Assembly (NCBI GenBank): GCA_949987705.1
Contig: OX465281.1
Location: 7,976,001 to 8,040,000 of the forward strand
Origin: Thereva unica
Lineage: Eukaryota > Arthropoda > Insecta > Diptera > Therevidae
Direction: 5' to 3'
Length of the DNA: 64,000 nt
Shown here: piece after piece, positions 11,601 to 26,600 of the stretch
Position numbering within the stretch: the first letter of the stretch is position 1
Layout of the letters: every line of letters starts with the position of its first letter
Notes under the pieces: model-generated
What the model saw: only the letters and a program-made list of their open reading frames with translations
The model's database searches: none
What the model was told of the DNA's origin: nothing
Made by a program: the position numbers and the translations under genes

Positions 11601-14600
11601 CTTCACAGCAACAGGATAAGGCGATTATCTTGTATCAAATGTTTATGCAGTTGTTGCTCGACGGCAGTCTCCTTTTCTCCTCCTTCTCCAGCCGGGATCC
11701 AAGGACTGGGAAGTTTCCTCTCAAATCGCCTTAAATACCGGAAAACTTTTCTTATCCGAAAAAGTCTCTCGGTTAAATTAAAATTACGTATTAAATATGG
11801 ATATGGCCGATAGCCACAGACGTTTGTAAATATTTATGAAAGGCGATATTGCATTACTCCTTGGAGTGGCTGCAGGAAGCCCGCCGCTGCCTGGTCAAGG
11901 AAATCCGCTTGAGCAAAATATGATCCTGATTAGTTTCGCTGAAATTTATTTTGTAACAAGATAAGCCCGAGAACAAGTTTGCATAGAATTTTGCTTCTTG
12001 TATTTTTACTTGTCGGACGGAGTTGAAAATATCTGGGTTAAAGCTACGCAGCCATGAGAAGGACGAGCATGGTGGGAGGTGGGAACGCTCCTCCGCAAAG
12101 AGTAAACTTCTTGGTGATTTGAAAAACTCCGTAGCTTTAGTCTTCAATAGTTTAAGACTGTTCTGGCACATAAAGATTTGTCAGCAGGATTTGAACCACC
12201 ACAGCAGAGGGGTATGTGTAGTGATGACTCGAGGCTTTGGTAATATGGAACTGGATATTGCTCTATCGATATTGCAATCTCGTAGTGAATCTACAAATGT
12301 AATATCAGGGGTATTCGAAATATTTATCACTCGACCTCTTTATCCTAAAAAAATTGCTCTCGACTACCATCGCAGAGGTCCGTGGTTCAATTCCAGCGAG
12401 TACTTAGTCTTTCCATTTCTCCCACCTAGATACCATACTTGTCAAGTAAACCACCTGTTGTTCGATTACCAAAGTCAGCGTCTGTCACGGGAGATAGAGT
12501 TGGGTGGGATTTGGTGTATAAAACCATGTGTTAACGTTGACGGTTTTTGCATTCTTCTTTGCGACTAGAGCTCGTAAAAGCTTAGCTGGGGAATACATGA
12601 AGAGCAGACAATGAACACTTGTAATTTATATGGGCGGGCGGACTAGCCCCGTGTGTTCATCTTGCCCAGCCACGTTAAGGCCCAGATAAACGAGTTAAAT
12701 TCAAGGCAGGGATGAATGTAAGATTTGTAAATGTCCTATGGCCCGGTCGAAGGAGGAAATTGCTTCAACTTAGAAATTACCACCATATATGAGTTACAAA
12801 ATGAGGATCACGATACACGATCAGTTTCACTGCTGAAGCACGATCAGGAATTGAGGCAGTTCTGCAGGAATTCAGGCAGTTGTGGAGGCCTGATGGCTCA
12901 CTTGATCCTTCGACTACTAGAAACTGAATACAGTGAAGTGATGTAAATATAAAAACATGGAGCTAATAGTTTCAATACGGTGTGTTTCGACACCAACGAC
13001 AACCAGAGAGAGGAGTCAGTAGTAGCCAACGTTAGGAAGACCTAGGAATGCCTGGACTAGTTTTACACCAGATTCTTGTATATTTTTAAGGAAGCAATAG
13101 AGGACAGGATGGGTCGACAGGAGTATAAAGAGTGCTAAAGAATTAAGCGATGGACCTGGCGATTGAACTTCTGAATTTTGTAGGAGCTAACACTCCCTAC
13201 AGGCATGACACTGTGGCCGTCATAAGAATTTGCAAGAATCGGAACATAGAAATTAATGTTTTATCGGGTGTTCCACAGGGCTCACACTTGGGCCCTCTTT
13301 TGTTCAATATTTTTATTAATGACCTTTCATATGTGATTGATGAGGCCGAGTGTTTGTTATTTGCGGATGACTTGAAAATTTTCAGAACTGTAACTAGTGA
13401 TCAAGACGCAGGGAAATTGCAAGCGTGCTTAGATAAGCTTTCCACTTGGTGCTCAATAAACGACATTTCTCTTAATATCAAAAAATGTAAAGCCATAACT
13501 TTTTCTAGAAGTAGAAATCTGAGAAGTTACAATTATAAACTCAATGATGTGATATTAGACAAAGTAAGCGAAATAAGAGACCTTGGAGTGATTTTTGATA
13601 GCAAAATGAATTTTGATGCGCACAGAAATTATATTGTCAACAAAGCCAACCAAATGTTAGGATTTGTGAAAAGAACTGCGATAGAGTTTAAGTCTCCAGC
13701 TACTCTTAGAACTTTGTATCTACTATTAGTTAGACCACTTCTGATGTTCGCGTCATCGATATGGTTTCCAACTGCTCAAATTCATATTAAGCAAATCGAA
13801 ACTGTTCAACACAAGTTCTTTAGGATATTAGCGCCACGGGCAGGTTTACCTGACCCTTTCATTGACCACAATTATACAAACCTATCAGCGTTTTCTCATA
13901 TTCCATCTCTTGCGTCTCTTAAAGTCTCTTGTGATTTGAAATTTTTGTATAAATTGGTAAATGGTGTCACAGAGTGTTCAATGCTTCGCAACGAATTGTG
14001 TTATACTCTGCCGCGAAGAAACACGAGATCTAACTCGATATTTTATCTACACTTTTTGAAATCTGATTATACTAAAAACAATGTCTTAACTAGAGTATGT
14101 ATGCCCAAATGCAAATGAGGAGAATTTGGATTTGAGATTTGTAAACTGGCAGGAATTAAACCATGTCATCGATAACTTAATTTATTTTGAAATATGAATA
14201 ATTTTGAGCTACATCGCGATTCGAATCCATTATAAAGTGGACGTAAGTCCGTTATGTTTCTAAAAAAAAAAAAATAAAAAAAAAACATCACCTAATGGGT
14301 TTTGCTCAGTATTTCCAAAATGATTGTTGCCAGACACGTCTCTTGCGTGGAGAAATTAATGAAACCAATGAATATTTCCACCACATTTGAGTCTATCGAG
14401 TATTTAATGGTGATTAACAACTTTTCTTCTCTGTAGCATCTCGCCTCGAACGAACGTCATCTGCTGTCGTTCAGTTTTTGGCTTGCCACAACATAATTCT
14501 TTGCCATACAGACGGATGCCTTCTACCGCTAGTATATCTCTGGGGATCATTCTCGCTATCACGCACGGTGCAACGTTGAAAGTAGTCCTCTATGCGCAGC

Positions 14601-17600
14601 ATGAACGGAAGCGCTTAGACTGTGTGGTCTTCCATTTTCTGCTGTTAGCAGATCTGCTGCTGTTTATACAGATAACACGACAGAGATAGCCACCCTCGCC
14701 ATCATTAGACGACGACTCAGTCTGGGGCCCCCCAAGTGGTCACTCTATTCGCCAATCCCCCCAAGTGTGCTTTAAAATTTAGCCTCCGGCGAGTCATTAC
14801 TCCCAAGGTATCATAAGGCAGTCTGTGAGTGAACGATCTGTTCCCATACCTTGATCCATACTTTACTAGTTTTCTCCGTTTGTTGACCAGCACAGCTTCA
14901 GTTTTTTGCTCTGCAAACGTCGAATCAAACTTTAATCAAACATAGTTCGATCTCATTGACGCCCTAGCCCGATCGCAACTGCCTCAACACATTGTAATTT
15001 ACAAAAAGAGCCCAGGGCGGATCCCTGCGGAACTCCGTAAGTTGTCCTGCACATACCATCACCTATTCACGATGAAGTGACCTACCTTTTATCCTTTTTA
15101 GGTGAAATATCAAATAACAGCCTCGGGCAGGGGGGCCGACTACCCACCTGAACTCAGCACGATCCGCTGGCACTGTGGAAGGATAGTTGAAGGGGTTGTT
15201 ATAATCGCCGTTTTTGGATGTAGGCTGAACGTATGTGTAGGCACTAAGAAAGTATATTTTCTGATGCGGTTAAAACCGAACTGTTCGAGACATTGAAACA
15301 CTTCTCTTGTATTGAGGAGACTCTTGTCTATTAAGCGAGTGGAGACTCAGGAGCAGGGTGTTGCATGGCTTTGCTATCTGCTGTAATCTTTCCTTCACGA
15401 GTGTTGTAAAGTTATGGTACAATTGCAATCCATCTTTGAGTATCCAGAAAAGGGCATTCACTATACTAGATGTGTTTTTGTGGTACTTCCTTGAAAGCAA
15501 GACATTAAGTGGTTTCCCCTAATCAGTATACTACATTTGTCAGAACTTTTGCCTTTAACACACAGTGCAGAACACGCACCCTTGCTACCGCCTGACAAAA
15601 CAAATCATAAATTCACATATTTGCTCCAAACTCCTCAAAGTCTACTCTCAATGTTATCCAAACATTTCCGAAATTGAATTCAATACCAACTCCTCAATAA
15701 ATTTAGATTTGTGCTTTACATGAAATCAAGAGCAACTCAGAACCGATATTGTAATGAACTCAAACATCAATCTGCATCTTAGCTAACTTAACTTGCCCCA
15801 ACTACTCCAGAAGTCAGACGAGACCCCCGTCGGCGTCGTCGCGACCCCCCAGGACCCCCAAACTTTGCAGGCATTTAATATTTTCCTTTCCGATAACATT
15901 TTCAGACCTAAGCTAATATTTTCTTAATATATATTTTCCAGACTGTGCCAACACAGCAGCTTTCGAAGCTATCCAACTTGACGTATCTATCATTAAGTGG
16001 AAATCGATTCACTCATATCCCGGCGGTTGCACTCCTGAATCTCTTTCATCTTCGAGAGCTGCACTTGGATCGTCTCAATAGGCTAATTAGGATCGATTCA
16101 AGGTAAGTCTTTCCTCCCACTTTCTAGCTTGGCCCAGAAGTAGTAAGATTGCGTAGCACACACCCACACGTTCTCAGACGGACGGATGGGAAGCGGGGGA
16201 CCCTTATCGACTGGTATCGGTCCGTGCTGCTGCACCACCTACTAACCGATAAGAAACTTCCTTCGATATAAAGGAGTTATGCAAGTGGATAAATATTTGA
16301 CATGTTCCATGGCAAGAACCGGAAGTTCATGTTTGTGCAATCTGCAACCTTGTCAGGGATGCATGTGGATATGCAGCTGCAGCGTCTGAATGTATTCCGG
16401 ATAACATTTCGATATGCGCTGTTGCTCGAGGGTGGGTGGCTGGCTGCTAGAGAACGCCTGGCGGAAGCCGGGGTGCAACAAATGTGCATGGATGCATTGG
16501 ATATTGCCGATGCGGAGGGAAGATTAGCGCTCTATAAATTCCTCCTTTTCCATGTTAGTTTATTGCTAGCAGTCGAAGCTCGCATCTCCTGGAACGGGAT
16601 GCCGGAATGGATTTGTGGAGTGTTTGTTCGAATAATTGAATATAAAATTCACATACATTTCCTGTGCAGCCACTTTGAAATTTATTATTTGATAATACTG
16701 GAGAAAAGTTTTGTGCATTTCTTTTTTTTTGGCAAAAAAATGCTGAAGTATGTAAAAAGAAATATTGGGTAGTTCACAAGAAATTCACAATCAATTCCAC
16801 GGGATTTTCTCTTAATAACAAAAAAATATTTTTTCATGCTTTAATCTCCACTGCTTCAACATTAATTTCGGAAAAATTTAAAATTCTGTACAAACGATTT
16901 TATACAGATATTTCGAGCCAGGCTAAAACCGTTTAAACTTGTTCACGAATGATTTAAGTTGGTTGTGTTTTGCTGCAGAAGAAAACTAGTTCTGGAATAT
17001 TTTTTATTCTTTTAATTCACCATGAAGCTAAAACAAGTATCAGATTTCAATTGCTGTATATTAGTTCCTTAATCACCCAAAAAACTCCGCACAAAAAAGA
17101 ACATTTTAATCCTCAACAACAAACATCAAAACGAAGTAAAGCCAAAGTCTTACCAAATCCTGACTTAGACTATTATCAGGTGTCTGGATATACCTTAGTG
17201 AGCTACTGACTTGTCTATACCGCAATGGCAAGTTATATCAGGAATTGATGTATTTGTTTAACCTTACATCATCTGATGATACTCATGTCTCTGTTGAAAT
17301 ATTTCTGCTATACGGTAACTGTGGCGCCATCTAGACCTTCGGTATTTCAACACTGAATAACTCTAAATTTTTTAGCTGATTTCGGCAAATGTACACGGTT
17401 CAGAAACGCCGTTCAGTACCATTTGAGGTATAAGTCAATATACATCGAAAGAACGTGCCGAAATTGTAGCGTTTTACATTTGAAAAGAAGATTTCAATTG
17501 AAAAAACTATGAAGGATTTCTTTGAGTAACGGTCTGTAGCCACTCACCAGCATCCCATTCGACTGCGTCCACGACCTCCAATAAAGTTTTTGAAGATGTA

Positions 17601-20600
17601 AGAGAGAGTGTTGCCGATCATACAAAAGTGTCGTAACGCTGCCGATCTCAGGAATTCAAAGTGAGTGGAACGAATCTAAACAGGATTGTGCTGCAAAATC
17701 TTTATCACTTCCCATACAAAGTGAAACTTACTCAAAGATTAGAAAGTCACTGTTTGGGCCGGATCATCAGACCAAAGTTGGAGAAACCGTCGAACAAGCT
17801 ATTTGCAACAAGATGGGGCACTTTGCCACACCGCAGCCGATACGATGAATTTGATACGATAAATACGATTAAGTTTGCCGATACGTTGTGTCGAAGAATG
17901 GTGCTTTGGGGTGGCCTTCTTGTTTAATGGCACCGGACTTTTTTGTTGGGGTTATTTAAAAAGCATAGTTTATGCCAGCAAGGCGAAGACCATTGCTGAA
18001 CTCAAAGCTGAGATACGAGCCGAAATAGCTCCTACAACGCCAGAAATGCTGGCCGATGTTATGCAAGATGCCCCAAAAATAGCTGCTTGATGCGTATCGA
18101 ACGGAGGTGGTCATTTAATGGACATTATATTCAAAAACGGATTTGACATAAATGGTAGAGAATATCCTAAATAAACCTTGCTCATTTGTCAAAATCAGTT
18201 AAAAAATGACACTTATTCAATGCTGAAATCCCGAAAGTCTAGATAGCCACCCTATATTAGTAATGAAAACCTCACGTCAGCATTTCATAGCCACCACCTT
18301 TCATATTCACCTTTAAACATAGGTTTTCCGAATTTTTATAGCCCCGCCTAGAGTCTAAAACCATTGTTGCGATTTATTTCAAACTACATACATAATATAA
18401 ATTGGCTGAAATATTCGAATGGGCACCAGTACTTTTTGCCTTCATAAACAATATTGACCAAAGCATAAGCTATTCCAAGTGTGTTTCTCACATTGCAGAT
18501 CATGGAGCATACCTTCAGGAACTGCTTCCTTCTGCCCACACAAGAAGCTACTTTGTCGAGAGCGCTCATCTATCAGCAACCCGGACCACTGCCTAATTTC
18601 CTGAATCTTATACTCCAACCTATACAGCTCCTAAAAGTACTGTCTGGCATTATCTAAAGGCGAACAGGCTGGGACTTATGCACTACAACTTGTGTTTTCG
18701 AGTAAGAACCCCAAGTCTGTCGCTCTTTATATCACCAGAGCTATACAGACAGGAATACATTTGCGCATTCGTAATAGGTCCACCCCGAAATCTAGATGCG
18801 ATTAAAACTAAAGAAACCACCCATAGAGCACACAAACTTTCTCCGAATGAGTTACTTTGAGTCAATTCCCTGTAAACCTACTATCAACAAAGTTAAGTCA
18901 TTCTTTGTAGACAGATTGCAAATTAAGATTCTCTTCGCTTCATCAATAAAGACTTATTTTCAGAGAGAACCGATCGTAGAATGGAAAACTAAGACCGATT
19001 TACAGTATCGCTGTTTTTGTCAAACGCTTCTTTAACTTTGCCTGATACCTGAGAGTTTTAGTGGCTAGTATCTTCTTTTTTTTTTTTTTCTAACACACTA
19101 CCAAGTTATACACCTCTAAGCCTACATCCCTTTATGGACTCTACTCCTAGATCACTCTACGAAAGAGACTGTGCTATGGAGTCTGGAGGGAAATTGGGAG
19201 AGTTGAGCCTCATTTGCAGTATGTCATTGTACTGGCTCCAAAGGAAAAAAGAGGCACCTCTTACAAACTCATTTTATAATCGTGCCTAACCAACAATAGA
19301 ATTAGGACACGCTAGTTCTGGAGGAAAAAGTCTTTTCATTGGTTCCAAACCGGGTATTGTTGTACCAAGCAGTTTGGTTAAAAGCACCATAGACGATCAG
19401 AGATTGATTAAATAGTGTAAGCATTATCGATTCAAATCTGGCTTATTGAACCCTTAGCTTAGTGGTTGAAGGAAAGCAGTGCATTGCTGTGTCTACCTTG
19501 TTTTGGAATGTGCCGGAATTATTTTTAGTGCTTTATGTAGGCTGTACACAAAACTCCCGATAAGTGTGAAAAAACATTCCTTGCCCTTGAGCCTAGACTA
19601 GATCAGTTATATTCTTTTGCTAGACCTGGTCATCACTGGTTCAATCAATGCTGTGTAGAACCATATGCGATGAAGGACTGCTTATCAGCAAAGAAAAATA
19701 AGCTGGTTTTACTTACGCTATCTTAGATTAGCTGATTAAGGTATTCCTAAGATAGCCCTATTGATAAAAAACGCTAGTTCTGCCTTTTCCTGGTTAAAGG
19801 ATACTTCACGGTATTCTATTAGGCCCAAACCTTTCCAAAAGTTATCGGCAAAACATCACTGACTCTAAAGCTGTAAACAGATATACGCGCGTTTTCGGTG
19901 CGGGTAATAGATTGACATTACGCAGCGACTTTTCACAGACAGATAATTGCGTTATTTCGTTTCATCTCGTCTTTTACACATAGCAATAAAATCTATCAAA
20001 TGGGTGCATGTGCTTATTATGTGTTCTTGTGCTTGGGCATTTGAGATGGCAACGCGGAAAACTTTGAAAGTAGCCCAACTTTCATGAAGTATACCAGGCG
20101 TTCAGACAACAATCTGTTAGCTCTATCTGTGAATGCTCGCACCGCCAGCGCGCGTGTTTCTGTTTGCAAATTAAGAGGCCGATCGTTGAGTTCTAGCAGT
20201 ACGATGCTCTTGGACCTTTCACAGTTATTCTAACATACATACATATAAGTTACGTAATGCGTTGATGGACCTCCTCTTCCCTACGTAATGCACCATAACG
20301 TTTTACAAAATCCTCCCTCACACAACAAAATGCGATACGTAATATTGCCCTTAGCACAATTCTGGGTTTTCAATGTTTTTCTAATGCCCCTCTGAAAATT
20401 GATTGCTTGGTTTAATGTTTTCTTGCAACGACAGTAACCTATTTTCACTATAAAAACTATTTTCAATGAAAACACTGCTTGTATTGATAAACTGGAGGAA
20501 GACAAATGAACTAAAAACAAGTTCGCAATAGTCGCATCTTTTCTTCAGTCTACAAACAGAACATTGAAAAATTCCGTAGAAGTTATATTATGAATCCATT

Positions 20601-23600
20601 TTGAAGCTCTGTAATGCAGAGAAAATACACTTGTGTGTTTATACTACAAAAGGAACAATTAGTAATCTTTACAGTCATGAATATTTATAGAGTCAACAAC
20701 TTCCTCTATCCCCTAAATCCCCCCAGTTCGGTCTTCGCCAAATATTTTCATTTCTTTTGTTTTTCCCGTTTAATATAATTTCCCAGAACGTTGACATTTA
20801 CAATCTCAAGAAATCACAATATCTTTTTAAAAATATCATTTTATTTTCTCTCTCCAATTTATTTATACATTTCACCAACGTCAAGAGCGTCACGGTGAAA
20901 ATTTGCTCAGCACACGTTAATTCCGTTGACAAACAGAGCGTTGCGCAGCGATCCGGAACCATTCCGGGAACATTTAGCAAAACAAGAGGAGAAAATCTAA
21001 TGAAAACATGAGAAATTAATTAAGGCATTTTCCGGGTACAGAGTTGCGAGTCCCAATAAAGCCCGAACCCGGTCTAATATGACCAAAATGGTGGTCGGTC
21101 CGAGTCCTAAATAAATTTTCGCACAGCATATTCAAGGTAGACCGCCAGGAAGTGTTATGGGTGAAATGCGGCCGACCCACTCACTCAGTAAATCTCTTAC
21201 AATAGGCGAAACAACAACCCTGCGAATATGTAGCAGAGGAGACGACACACACTCCCTCGGTCCAATTACGGGCCCATCTCGCCTATACTTTAATTAATTA
21301 ATTCATGTACGTGACAAAGTTATGCAAATACGACGACGACAGACTGGCTGCCATTGCTCCTGGGAGCCCCACGTGTAGTGGCATCACTCAGAGGCAAATT
21401 TGTCACAACTCCTCATAAAGGATCCGGCAGCGGTGAGGAATGCCAAAAGTGGAGCGGAGCGCACGAAAGTAACAAGGACGAAGCAAAATGTTACTTCCCA
21501 GCAAAAGGACTCTCACGTAGATTTTCAGAATTTTCAAAATTCCTGGCCCCAGCCCCGGCAGGACCGTTTTTCATCTTCTTCTTCGTCTCGTCCTTTTATG
21601 ACGGAAAATACTTCCCACTTGTTCTGTAAGGAAAACAATGATGGAATGAAGCCAGCAGAAAAAAACAACCAGGACAAAGGTGGTTCGTGCACAAGTGTTT
21701 CCTTATTGTCGTCATCGTCCTTGCCAGATCCTTCCGCTGGATGTTGGGTGTTGTTTGGCTCCTCCGGGAGCAGCTCTCGAAGGCAAACAGATAGCTCGTA
21801 ATTGCCGCATACTAATTTCAGATTTCGGGGAAGCCTTTGCCAATAAAGCCGTTGACAGTCGAATTAGGCGCTTCATGAATTTTGATTGTAGGTTTACAGG
21901 ATCTCCGCGAGGGCTGTCTTCCTCGGTGCGACATACTGCGCTGGATTGCCCTATACATAGAGCCTTGAATCACTCTGCATTTGATTAGCCCCTGCCAGCC
22001 ACCCACACTGACGACAGCGGAGGAATGTGACAAAATAAAGTGATGTTCGGATGTTAATTGAAAATTTTCCATAAAATATTTTTTTGGTAAACAGAAGTTT
22101 ATTTTTGGTCCTTTTTCATATCCTGGTTAATTGTTTGACGTTTAAAAGTTTGTTGTGTGTTTTTAGTTAAAATTTTCGTAATTTCTTCCTTAGCTGGCAG
22201 ACTTTGCATATTATAGTGGTAATTAGTTTCTCAGGGGGCAAACGGCTAACAAAGACCTCGGAAAGTGGTGGTACCCGATTTGCCACCTCTGCCAAAACCC
22301 GAGAAAAGTCACTGCAGACAAACACCTAGCAGACCTGTTAGCAAGTCCTAATCCCACCTCCCCGCGGTGCCTCCTGGGGTACTTCTTCGGAAGGAGCTAA
22401 CGGGAGACGGGCGAATGGCGAACTCTCTGCGCCACAAAACAGAGTTTTAAGTCGGTTGGGCTGAGGGTTAGCAACCCGCTCCCATAAAAAACACCATTGC
22501 TACGAATCGGCAAACAATGCCTCGGAACCGGATGGACAACACGACGACGACCTTTGCTTTTCGAACAAGGACACGAATCGGATCATGGAATGTGAGAACA
22601 CTGCTGGCTGAGGGACGGCTGGATGAAGTCCTCAACGAGATGAATCGATATAAAATCAAGATCATGGGACTTAGCGAGACCAGATGGCCCGATGCGGGGG
22701 AACATATCTGCCCAAATGGTGAGTCCTTTTTATATTCTGGGAGAAACGAAACTGAAAGCCGTAGGAGTGGCGTTGGTGTAATACTCACCAAAGAAGCCAG
22801 GTCCAGCCTCATTAGCTGGTCACCAGTTTCTGAAAGGATTATTACCGTGCGCCTGCGTACCAGACTAAGAAGTACTACGGTAGTCCAATGCTATGCTCCA
22901 ACTGAGGACGCTGAAGATGACATCAAAGACGAGTTCTATTTGCGGCTGAATGAGGTTTTTCGCTCTATTCCAAGGGGAGACTTCATTGTATTAATGGGTG
23001 ACTTAAACGCACAGATCGGCCGTGACAACACCGGCCTTGAACAAACAATTGGAAATCAAGGTCTAAGCCAAGTTACCAATAACAATGGTGAGCTTTTCGT
23101 TGACTTCTGTAGCTCCCACCAACTTATGGTAGGTGGAACTTACTTTTGTCACAAGAAGATACACAAGGAGACCTGGGTATCGCCCGATGGTAGGACGAGA
23201 AATCAGATAGATCATGTGGCCGTCAGCCGCAGATGGAGAACTATCCTTGAGGATGTCAGGAGTTTCAGGGGAGCAGACACTGGAAGCGACCACCATTTGG
23301 TTGTAGCAACTATTCGCCTTAAAATCGCCGCAATCAGAAACGTACAACGCGATGCTATAAACCGTAGACGATTCAACGTAGATCTTCTGCGGGAGAGCGT
23401 TAAAAAGCGGGAATTTGCTGGAAATCTACAACTAATACTAAACCAGCACAACGTTTCTGACGACACAAATATTGAAGAGCTGTGGAGTAGAACAAAGGGC
23501 GCAATATTGACGGCTGCGGAAACAAGCATCGGTTATGTCCAAAGAAACCAGCAACACTGGATCTCGGACACAACCTGGCAAAAAATAGAACGCAGGAGAG

Positions 23601-26600
23601 CCCTCAAAAATAAAGTAAACTCTACAAGCGACCCTGAAATACGTTATCAACTGGAACGGGAATACTCCCAATTACACCGGGAGGTAAAGAGAAGTGTCCG
23701 GCGTGATAAAAGGCAGCAGATAAATGAGCTCGCAGAAAAAGCGGAAAACGCGGCAAACACAGGCAACAGTAAGGTGCTGTACCAAATCACTAAACAGCTC
23801 TCGGGAAAGCACTCTACTAAAAAGCATGCCGTTAAGAGTGCGGATGGAAGGCTGCTGTGCAGCGACGAGGAGCAGCTCCAAAGATGGAGAGATTACTTCT
23901 TCGCCGCCCTGAATGGTTCATTTACACAGGAACCTCAGGAAACCAGCAACAATGCACAGCCAATTCGAATCACCACCCGGGCCCCATCCAAGACGGAAAT
24001 AGTAACCGCAATTCATGCGATGGCCAATGGTAAAGCAGCTGGGAAAGATGGCATCCCACCAGAATTGTTGAAAGCCGACTCAAGCCTCATAGCAGATGCG
24101 CTTCAGCCAATCCTACAAATAGCATGGAACACCTGTACCTTTCCGGAGGATTGGACGGAAGGTATCATAGTCAAAATACCAAAAAAGGGGGACCTAACAA
24201 TATGCGACAACTGGAGAGGCATCTGTTTACTATCTACTGTGGGCAAAATTTTGTCCCATATATTACTATCTAGGATAAGTGAGGCAGTAGACCGAACGCT
24301 TAGGAGGCAGCAGGCCGGATTCAGGAAGGGCCGCTCATGTATTGATCATATCAACACCTTACGAATAATAGTGGAGCAGTCTACTGAATTCCGATCCCCC
24401 CTTTACCTTGCTTTCGTAGATTATGAGAAAGCGTTCGACTCGGTCAATAGGAGCTTTATATGGCAGGCACTACGGCGACGTGGACTGCCTGATAAAATAA
24501 TAGAATTGATAAAAGCCCTATATAACAATTCCAAATGCAGAGTTCTCCATAATGGAAAATTATCCGACAGCTTCGAGGTGAGCTCAGGAGTACGACAAGG
24601 ATGCCTACTCTCGCCTTTACTATTTCTTATAGTAATAAATGACATCCTTGTCGGCGCTCTAGATAGTAGAACAGGCGGCATACAATGGGGTTTGTTAGAC
24701 CGCCTTAAGGATCTCGACTACGCCGATGATATCTGTTTGCTGGCCCACAGACACCAGGACCTCAAAAACATGTTAAACAATTTAGCAACAGAAAGTAGTC
24801 CAGCAGGCTTAAGGCTAAATCCGACTAAAACTAAAGAAATGCGGATAAATGCAAACACCAACGAACGAACAGCGCTGAATAACCGTGACGTGGAACTGGT
24901 AAATAAATTCTGCTACCTCGGTAGCATTATTACCGAAAATGGCGGGGCAGAAGAAGACGTCAGTTCCAGAATAAATAAAGCACGAGGCGCTTATGCATGC
25001 CTGTCCCACATATGGAGATCAACGGTGATTTCCACTAACACCAAATTGCGGCTGTTCAACTCCAACGTTAAGGCAGTTCTTTTGTATGGTTGCGAAACAT
25101 GGAAAGTCACCCAATTCATCACAGGGCGCCTACAAGTCTTCATCAACAGATGCCTTCGTCGTATCCTAAAAATCCGCTGGCAAGATAGAATTTCAAACGA
25201 AGAACTATGGCGCCGTGCCGGCCAAGAAAGGATAGACGATCAAATCAGGCGAAGGAAATGGAATTGGGTTGGCCACACCTTGCGACGCGAAAACGAAAAT
25301 CTAGCCAAACAGGCCCTTGACTGGAATCCGCAAGGTTCCCGTCGAGTAGGAAGACCTAGAACAACGTGGAGGAGAACCCTACTAGAAGAAGCCGCAACAA
25401 CTGGGAGATCCTGGTCGGAGCTAAGAGCTGTCGCGCAAAACAGAGTCCGCTGGAGGGCAACTGTTTCCGCCCTATGTCCCATGAGGGATTAAAGGAGTAT
25501 AAAGAAAGAAGAATTAGTTTCGGATGCAAGAAGAATATGTTGTAGCAGACGAATGTGATTAAAAGTTATATTTTAATTAGTCAAAGGATCGGGTATTTAG
25601 GGTCGTATACATCAACGAAGCTAATCTTAATTTTATCATGGACGTCAATTTAGTTTGTTCCGCATAAACCCCAAAACTACTTAAATTTGAAGAAGAACTG
25701 GATGCCAAACTTATAACATAAATAATGAGATTTCACCTCACTTCTTTTAGCGAGTTATAAGGTCCAAGGGGTACCGTGCACACAACTTGGACATATTGTA
25801 CTCTTAGCAACCGCTATACACTTAAGATTTGTAAACCAGACCGCTTGAACAGATTAACCACTCTGCCTAAAAAATTGTCGCTTAGAATTTTTTTAGTGTG
25901 GAAAAACAATGGTCAGGAATCACCTTTCGTATTATCAGTCTGTCGTGTCGTTACCTTCCGCAAGGATCCCGTCGAGTCGGAAGACCTAGAACAACGTGGA
26001 GGAGAACCCTACTAGCAGAAGCCCCAACAACTGGGAGATCCTGGTCGGAGCTGAGAGCTGTCGCGCAAGACAGAGTCCGCTGGAGGGCAACTGTTTCCGC
26101 CCTATGTCCCATGAGGGATTAAAGAAGCGCAATGATGATGTGTCGTTATCTTACATACCTTTGTACTTGTGCAACGCTTAGTAGTAAGCTTAGTTTGAAG
26201 GCTTGAGATAATAGGCGTCGCCCATATCTAGTACACGTAATGAAAAAATACGCCGGTACTGCTACGCTACAATTATTATTGTGTTACCATGCGGTCCACC
26301 AACTAAGTACTTACCACGCTCAATGCTGCTTGACTTTAGCAATTGAACGAGAACCGGTCTTTTGAGTCTGCTAATTTCAACCTTTTGTGCTTACCAAAAA
26401 AAAATTGTCCATTTTCATCGTCCTATACAATTTTTTAAAGCTCAAATTTTGCTCTTTTCAGTCTAGAAAAAGTGTGAACGTACTATGCTTCATTTGGTTA
26501 TTCGGTGCAGTTGTTTTTTTTTTTGATACGTGTTTGTAGCGGGCTGGAAAAGTAGAATTTTTAGTCAAGCGTGCCGTGTCTCATTTGGGTGCCGTTTTGA

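Noticed and set aside
12023..12568. 181-codon + strand frame
   Set aside because: It reads through a SINE fragment, overlaps a 105-codon antisense frame, and shows no domain or codon bias.
16302..16772. 156-codon frame in LRR intron 2
   Set aside because: No motif; its end is Phe/Lys low-complexity sequence; it lies in a confirmed intron.
21354..21988. Overlapping frames of 91-133 codons
   Set aside because: Ser-rich, overlapping in two + frames and on the - strand, with no recognisable domain or conserved start.
23063..25482. - strand frames inside the RTE ORF
   Set aside because: Shadows of the intact 991-codon frame.
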